Source: an uncultured Candidatus Peregrinibacteria bacterium (GTDB lineage: Bacteria > Patescibacteriota > Gracilibacteria > Peribacterales > Peribacteraceae). From it: 64,000 nucleotides of DNA. This document shows, piece by piece, positions 60,928-64,000 of the stretch (within the stretch, counting starts at the first letter, position 1; every line of letters begins with the position of its first letter). The notes under the pieces were generated by a model, which worked only from the letters and a program-made list of their open reading frames with translations, made no database searches and was not told the DNA's origin. Made by a program: the position numbers and the translations under genes. The DNA lies in assembly GCA_903825315.1 (NCBI GenBank), contig CAIKAD010000005.1, positions 218,404 through 282,403 on the forward strand, read 5' to 3'.

Positions 60928-62080
60928 CAGGTTGGCTGTAGAAATGCTTCTGCGGGCTCACGGTGATGGTGGCAAGGATGTCCGTGATCGTTTTGGCGCA
61001 GTGTGGCTTGTAGTACATGGTGCACCTCTCGTAGGGGCCGTGCGCAAGTTGCTTCTCAATTGCGGCGCGGATGGCTGCAGGGTCGTGGTTCACATCCAGC
61101 ACATTCGGGCCGCGGAGCCGGCCGGTCTGGCGGCTGCCGATGTTCACAGCGGGCACACCGAGATAGGAAGCTTCCTTGATGCCCGCCGAGGAATTGCCCA
61201 CAAGGCAGGCGCTCTGCCTGAGGAGGGCGATGAATTTGTCGGGCAGAAAGTACTTGATGAAGTGCATCTTCCGCGGCCGCTCGTTCTCGCGGAACACGCG
61301 GATAGCCTTGGCTACATCGTCGGTGCCTGCATCCACGTTGGGCCAGAACCAGACGGCGGGGATGTTGAGGCCGTGAATCGTCTCCAGCAGCATGGCGACC
61401 TTTTCGCGGTTGTCCGGCTCCGTCGTGACCGGGTGGTACATTACCACGAGGAACTTGGCGTCCTGCGGGATGGGATCGCCCACACCCTGCCGGTTGATCT
61501 CGTCCAAATCGATGATTGTGCTGTGGCGATCCAGCTCTTCCAGTTCTGGGCATCCTACGTTAAATACGTGTTCCGCGTTCTCCCCCATCTGCACCACGTT
61601 GCGGCGCGACTGCTCGTTGGTGGTGAAGTGGATGTGGCAGAGCTTGGTGATGGCGTGGCGCACGCTCTCGTCGATGGTGCCCGTCACGTCCCCGCCCTCG
61701 ATGTGCGCCACGGGAATGTTCATGTAGGCGGCTGCGACGGCAGCGGAGAGTACTTCGTAGCGGTCACCGCGTACGCAGACGATGTCCGGGCTCAGGTTAT
61801 TGAACGCCGTGGCGAACTCCATGATGCCGATGCCCGTTGTCTTGGCCATGGCCACCGGGTTGCCGCCCGATAGCGTCATCACAATCTCCGTGTCTGCCTT
61901 GCAGCCGTCTGCTGCCATGGCGGCGAGCACGTCGCCGTACTGGGGGAGGATGGCCGAAGCTGCCACCACCACCTGGAGTTCGATGCCGGGGTGTTTGCGC
62001 AGTTCTTTGAGGATCCACCGGCTGCGTGCGTAGTGGATTTGCGACGTGATGACAAAGCAGATTTTCCGCTTGGGAGTCAT
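60920..62080 (-). CDS. neuC: UDP-N-acetylglucosamine 2-epimerase, hydrolysing (NeuC type)
   Basis: 386 aa. Converts UDP-GlcNAc (or a related UDP-sugar) to ManNAc-type sugar plus UDP, the first step to sialic or legionaminic-type acids. KICFVITSQIHYARSRWILK, RGDRYEVLSAAVAAAYMNIP, HIEGGDVTGTIDESVRHAIT and LVGNSSAGIKEASYLGVPAV match the WecB/NeuC fold and active-site wording. Overlaps both neuB (4 bp) and neuA (8 bp). Confidence 0.94.
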   Translation of the reverse strand: MTPKRKICFVITSQIHYARSRWILKELRKHPGIELQVVVAASAILPQYGDVLAAMAADGCKADTEIVMTLSGGNPVAMAKTTGIGIMEFATAFNNLSPDIVCVRGDRYEVLSAAVAAAYMNIPVAHIEGGDVTGTIDESVRHAITKLCHIHFTTNEQSRRNVVQMGENAEHVFNVGCPELEELDRHSTIIDLDEINRQGVGDPIPQDAKFLVVMYHPVTTEPDNREKVAMLLETIHGLNIPAVWFWPNVDAGTDDVAKAIRVFRENERPRKMHFIKYFLPDKFIALLRQSACLVGNSSAGIKEASYLGVPAVNIGSRQTGRLRGPNVLDVNHDPAAIRAAIEKQLAHGPYERCTMYYKPHCAKTITDILATITVSPQKHFYSQPDV

Positions 62081-63174
62081 GGATGGGGCAGGAGGGATGC
62101 GGGATCAATAGGATCGTACTTCCGGAGGCCTTTTGCAACGGCCTTTCCCAGTGCTTGTGTGAGGCGATGGGCAGAAAGGCCAGGGATGTGCTTGAGCGGT
62201 CGCATGGCGTAGATCATGTTCTCCGTGAGAACCGTGCCTTTGGGGATGTCCTCCGCCGCAACGAGCCCCTTATTGAAGTACGGGCGATACGGATTGGTGG
62301 CGCCTTCCAACTCCGCGTCTTCCTTCCCGAAGAACGATGTTTCGTCTTCCGTTGGAGGAGTATTCGCGCGGATGGCATCGACCAGGCGGCGCATCTCATC
62401 TGGTGTGATCGATGCCTTGTGGTCCGGCCCCCACAGGTCGCGTGAGAGTGAGAAATGCTTCTCGATGATGCGCGCACCGGCATGCACGGCGGCAAGCGCG
62501 GCATCGTCTCCCAGCGAATGATCCGAAAAACCGATGACCGCAGTGGGATACTTCTTCCGGAAGAGGCGCAGCGTGGCGAGGTTGAAATGTTCGGGCGGGC
62601 AAGGATAGTGGCTCACGCAGTAGAGGATCGCCAGCTCCTGAACCTTGGGCTGTAGCGCGGTGACGGCGTCGTCGAGTTCCTGCAGGCTCACCATGCCCGT
62701 GGAGATGATGATCGGTTTCTTTGTCGAGATCAGGTAACGCAGGAGAATGTCATCCTGGAGATCCGCGGAGCCGACTTTCCAAAAGGGCACGAGTGCTTCC
62801 ACTTTCTGCGCCGCCTTGCGGCTCATGGGGGTGGTGAAGAAGACGATACCTCTGGCGTCGCAGTGCGCCTTGATGCGCTGCCAGAACTCCAGTGGGGTAG
62901 CGAGCGTATTGCGCGTGACCCACCGGTAGCGGTCCATGCCGCTGAAGTGTGGGGAGACAACATGCAGGGGAAGCTGTTCGTCCTCCACCTCGTGCGTCTG
63001 GAATTTGACAGCATCGACGCCAGCATCCTTTGCGGCATCAATGAGCGTCAGCGCGTTTTGTACATATTCCTCCAGCGGGCGGTCCTCCTCCGTTTGGATA
63101 AAATTTTTGCCGATCTCCGCAATCACGAAGACGTTCTCCCCCTGCCTGCCGTTGCTCATGCGGGGGAACGGCAT
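62077..63174 (-). CDS. neuB: N-acetylneuraminate synthase (NeuB) with SAF domain
   Basis: 365 aa. TIM-barrel PEP condensing enzyme: FVIAEIGKNF, VDAVKFQTHEVED, FFTTPMSRKAAQKVE, VGSADLQDDILLRYLISTKK, ISTGMVSLQELDDAV and GFSDHSLGDDAALAAVHAGA are in family order; EKHFSLSR follows. The C-terminal antifreeze-like SAF domain (about 300-360, VAAEDIPKGTVLTENMIYAM) is present. Condenses ManNAc (or a related sugar) with PEP. The start could be any of two Met; MPFPRM is used. Four-bp overlap with neuC. Confidence 0.94.
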   Translation of the reverse strand: MPFPRMSNGRQGENVFVIAEIGKNFIQTEEDRPLEEYVQNALTLIDAAKDAGVDAVKFQTHEVEDEQLPLHVVSPHFSGMDRYRWVTRNTLATPLEFWQRIKAHCDARGIVFFTTPMSRKAAQKVEALVPFWKVGSADLQDDILLRYLISTKKPIIISTGMVSLQELDDAVTALQPKVQELAILYCVSHYPCPPEHFNLATLRLFRKKYPTAVIGFSDHSLGDDAALAAVHAGARIIEKHFSLSRDLWGPDHKASITPDEMRRLVDAIRANTPPTEDETSFFGKEDAELEGATNPYRPYFNKGLVAAEDIPKGTVLTENMIYAMRPLKHIPGLSAHRLTQALGKAVAKGLRKYDPIDPASLLPHP

Positions 63175-63177
63175 GGT

Positions 63178-64000
63178 TCAGCGGGAGGAATGGGCTTTGT
63201 CGTCCTTCCACGCCACGACGCGGTGGTGGCCTTGCCCCACGAGCATCGTCATCGCATCCTTCTCCGTCATCTTCCCCTCCTCCACGAGCTTTTTCATGTT
63301 GCGCACGTAGTCCACTGCAGCCCTGCACAGGTCCCGCCCCTCAGCGAATGCCTGCTTGTACTTTCTGATCGCCTTGTCCGTTGATGCCGCCGCCGCCTCC
63401 ATAACCTGCAGGAACCCTTCCATGTCTTTCGAGTACGCCGCCAGGCTCTCTTCATGATCCAGTCTCCCCTTCTTCCAGCGGTCCACCTTGGAGAATCCCT
63501 TGTCCTTCAGGAGATCCTTGAGACATTCCCAGGAGTAGAAATCGATGTACGGAACGAGCAGATCATCGAGGTACGTTCGCCTCCGATTTGCCGGGAGCCT
63601 TGCTTCTGCAACGGCGTGGTCCATCGCAGTAAACCCTACCTCCTGCGCGAGCGGCCGGAGCATTTCCACGAGTGGCCAGCGGATGCCCTCCGTCGCGTAG
63701 ACGAGGAGGTAGAGCATGCCGCCGGGTTTTGTGACACGCGAGAGTTCATTCAAAGCCTTCACGGGCTGCGCAACGTGCTGGAGAACGCCGCTAAAGACCA
63801 CGCAGTCAAAGGAGGCATCGGGGTATGGCAGCGTAAGGACGGATCCGTTACGGAACGTAACGTTCTTCACGCCCATGGCCTTCGCGCGCTTCCTGGCATC
63901 CGCCACGGCCGCCTTGCTCACATCAATGCCTTGCACTTCCTTTGCACCGAGCCCCGCGAGTGCCAGGCTGTAGCGTCCCCCTCCGCATCCCACATCCAGA
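63178..64000 (-). CDS. Class I SAM-dependent methyltransferase, 5' end beyond window
   Basis: The frame is open at the window edge; LDVGCGGGRYSLALAGLGAK is the SAM-binding loop, followed by GIDVSKAAVADARKRAKAMG, SFDCVVFSGVLQHVAQPVKA and RVTKPGGMLYLLVYA. The C-terminal 130 residues are helical and carry FYSWECLKDLLKDKGF, a pattern of sugar/capsule-linked methyltransferases. The last codon lies 3 bp before neuB, so the genes are in one operon. Confidence 0.9.
   Translation of the reverse strand, partial: LDVGCGGGRYSLALAGLGAKEVQGIDVSKAAVADARKRAKAMGVKNVTFRNGSVLTLPYPDASFDCVVFSGVLQHVAQPVKALNELSRVTKPGGMLYLLVYATEGIRWPLVEMLRPLAQEVGFTAMDHAVAEARLPANRRRTYLDDLLVPYIDFYSWECLKDLLKDKGFSKVDRWKKGRLDHEESLAAYSKDMEGFLQVMEAAAASTDKAIRKYKQAFAEGRDLCRAAVDYVRNMKKLVEEGKMTEKDAMTMLVGQGHHRVVAWKDDKAHSSR

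Overview
The window is a dense bacterial chromosome segment of moderately high GC. TGA is used as a normal stop (for example at the end of yraN and rpmB), so this is not the code-25 lineage of SR1/Gracilibacteria. Start codons mostly lack a Shine-Dalgarno sequence, the translation and cofactor genes stand as isolated singletons, and the intergenic DNA is full of short palindromic elements. Together with the dominance of surface-glycan genes, this suggests a Patescibacteria/CPR-type genome, possibly of the Peregrinibacteria/Peribacteria group. That assignment is inference: there is no rRNA here to test it.

Layout. 1-24 kb is mostly core genes in mixed orientation: a partial comM, yraN, pgl, metK behind a SAM-type riboswitch, two unrecognised coiled-coil proteins, a GGQ release-factor-like protein, a secreted amidase-SpoIID fusion, a glycosyltransferase, a four-helix-bundle protein, serS, a ChbG-like deacetylase, uvrB, two secreted polysaccharide deacetylases, pheT, a small Cys-tailed membrane protein, tRNA-Ser(GGA), a 35-residue CxxC protein, rpmB, an M50 peptidase, tRNA-Thr(GGT), sufU and sufS.

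24-64 kb is a very large surface-polysaccharide locus. It holds eight GT4-type and four GT2-type glycosyltransferases, three multi-spanning GT-C-like proteins, rmlA and rmlB homologues, a DUF2304 protein, a GtrA protein, an UPF0104 membrane protein, an acetyltransferase, a CE4 deacetylase, a KpsC-like protein, three methyltransferases, an MsbA-type ABC exporter and two probable carbohydrate-active proteins. It ends in a sialic-acid-type operon (neuB, neuC, neuA, then a 2-hydroxyacid dehydrogenase). The probable logic is: nucleotide sugars from RmlA/RmlB and NeuC/NeuB/NeuA, assembly on lipid by DPM1-like and GT4 enzymes with GT-C enzymes acting outside, modification by acetyl-, methyl- and deacetylase enzymes, and export by the ABC transporter. 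No Wzx/Wzy pair and no sialyltransferase were recognised.

The most unusual content is in the repeats. (1) At least six sequence families of palindromes have arms made of degenerate 7-9 nt tandem units, and many sit directly 5' of start codons. (2) A different group of compact palindromes is inserted in frame inside enzymes (a GT4, PheT, RmlA, NeuA and others). (3) Two short duplicated gene ends (5' end of the chbG-like gene, 3' end of rpmB) each abut the same 17-nt signature. (4) A 35-aa basic CxxC protein has the only perfect AGGAGG ribosome-binding site noticed in the window.
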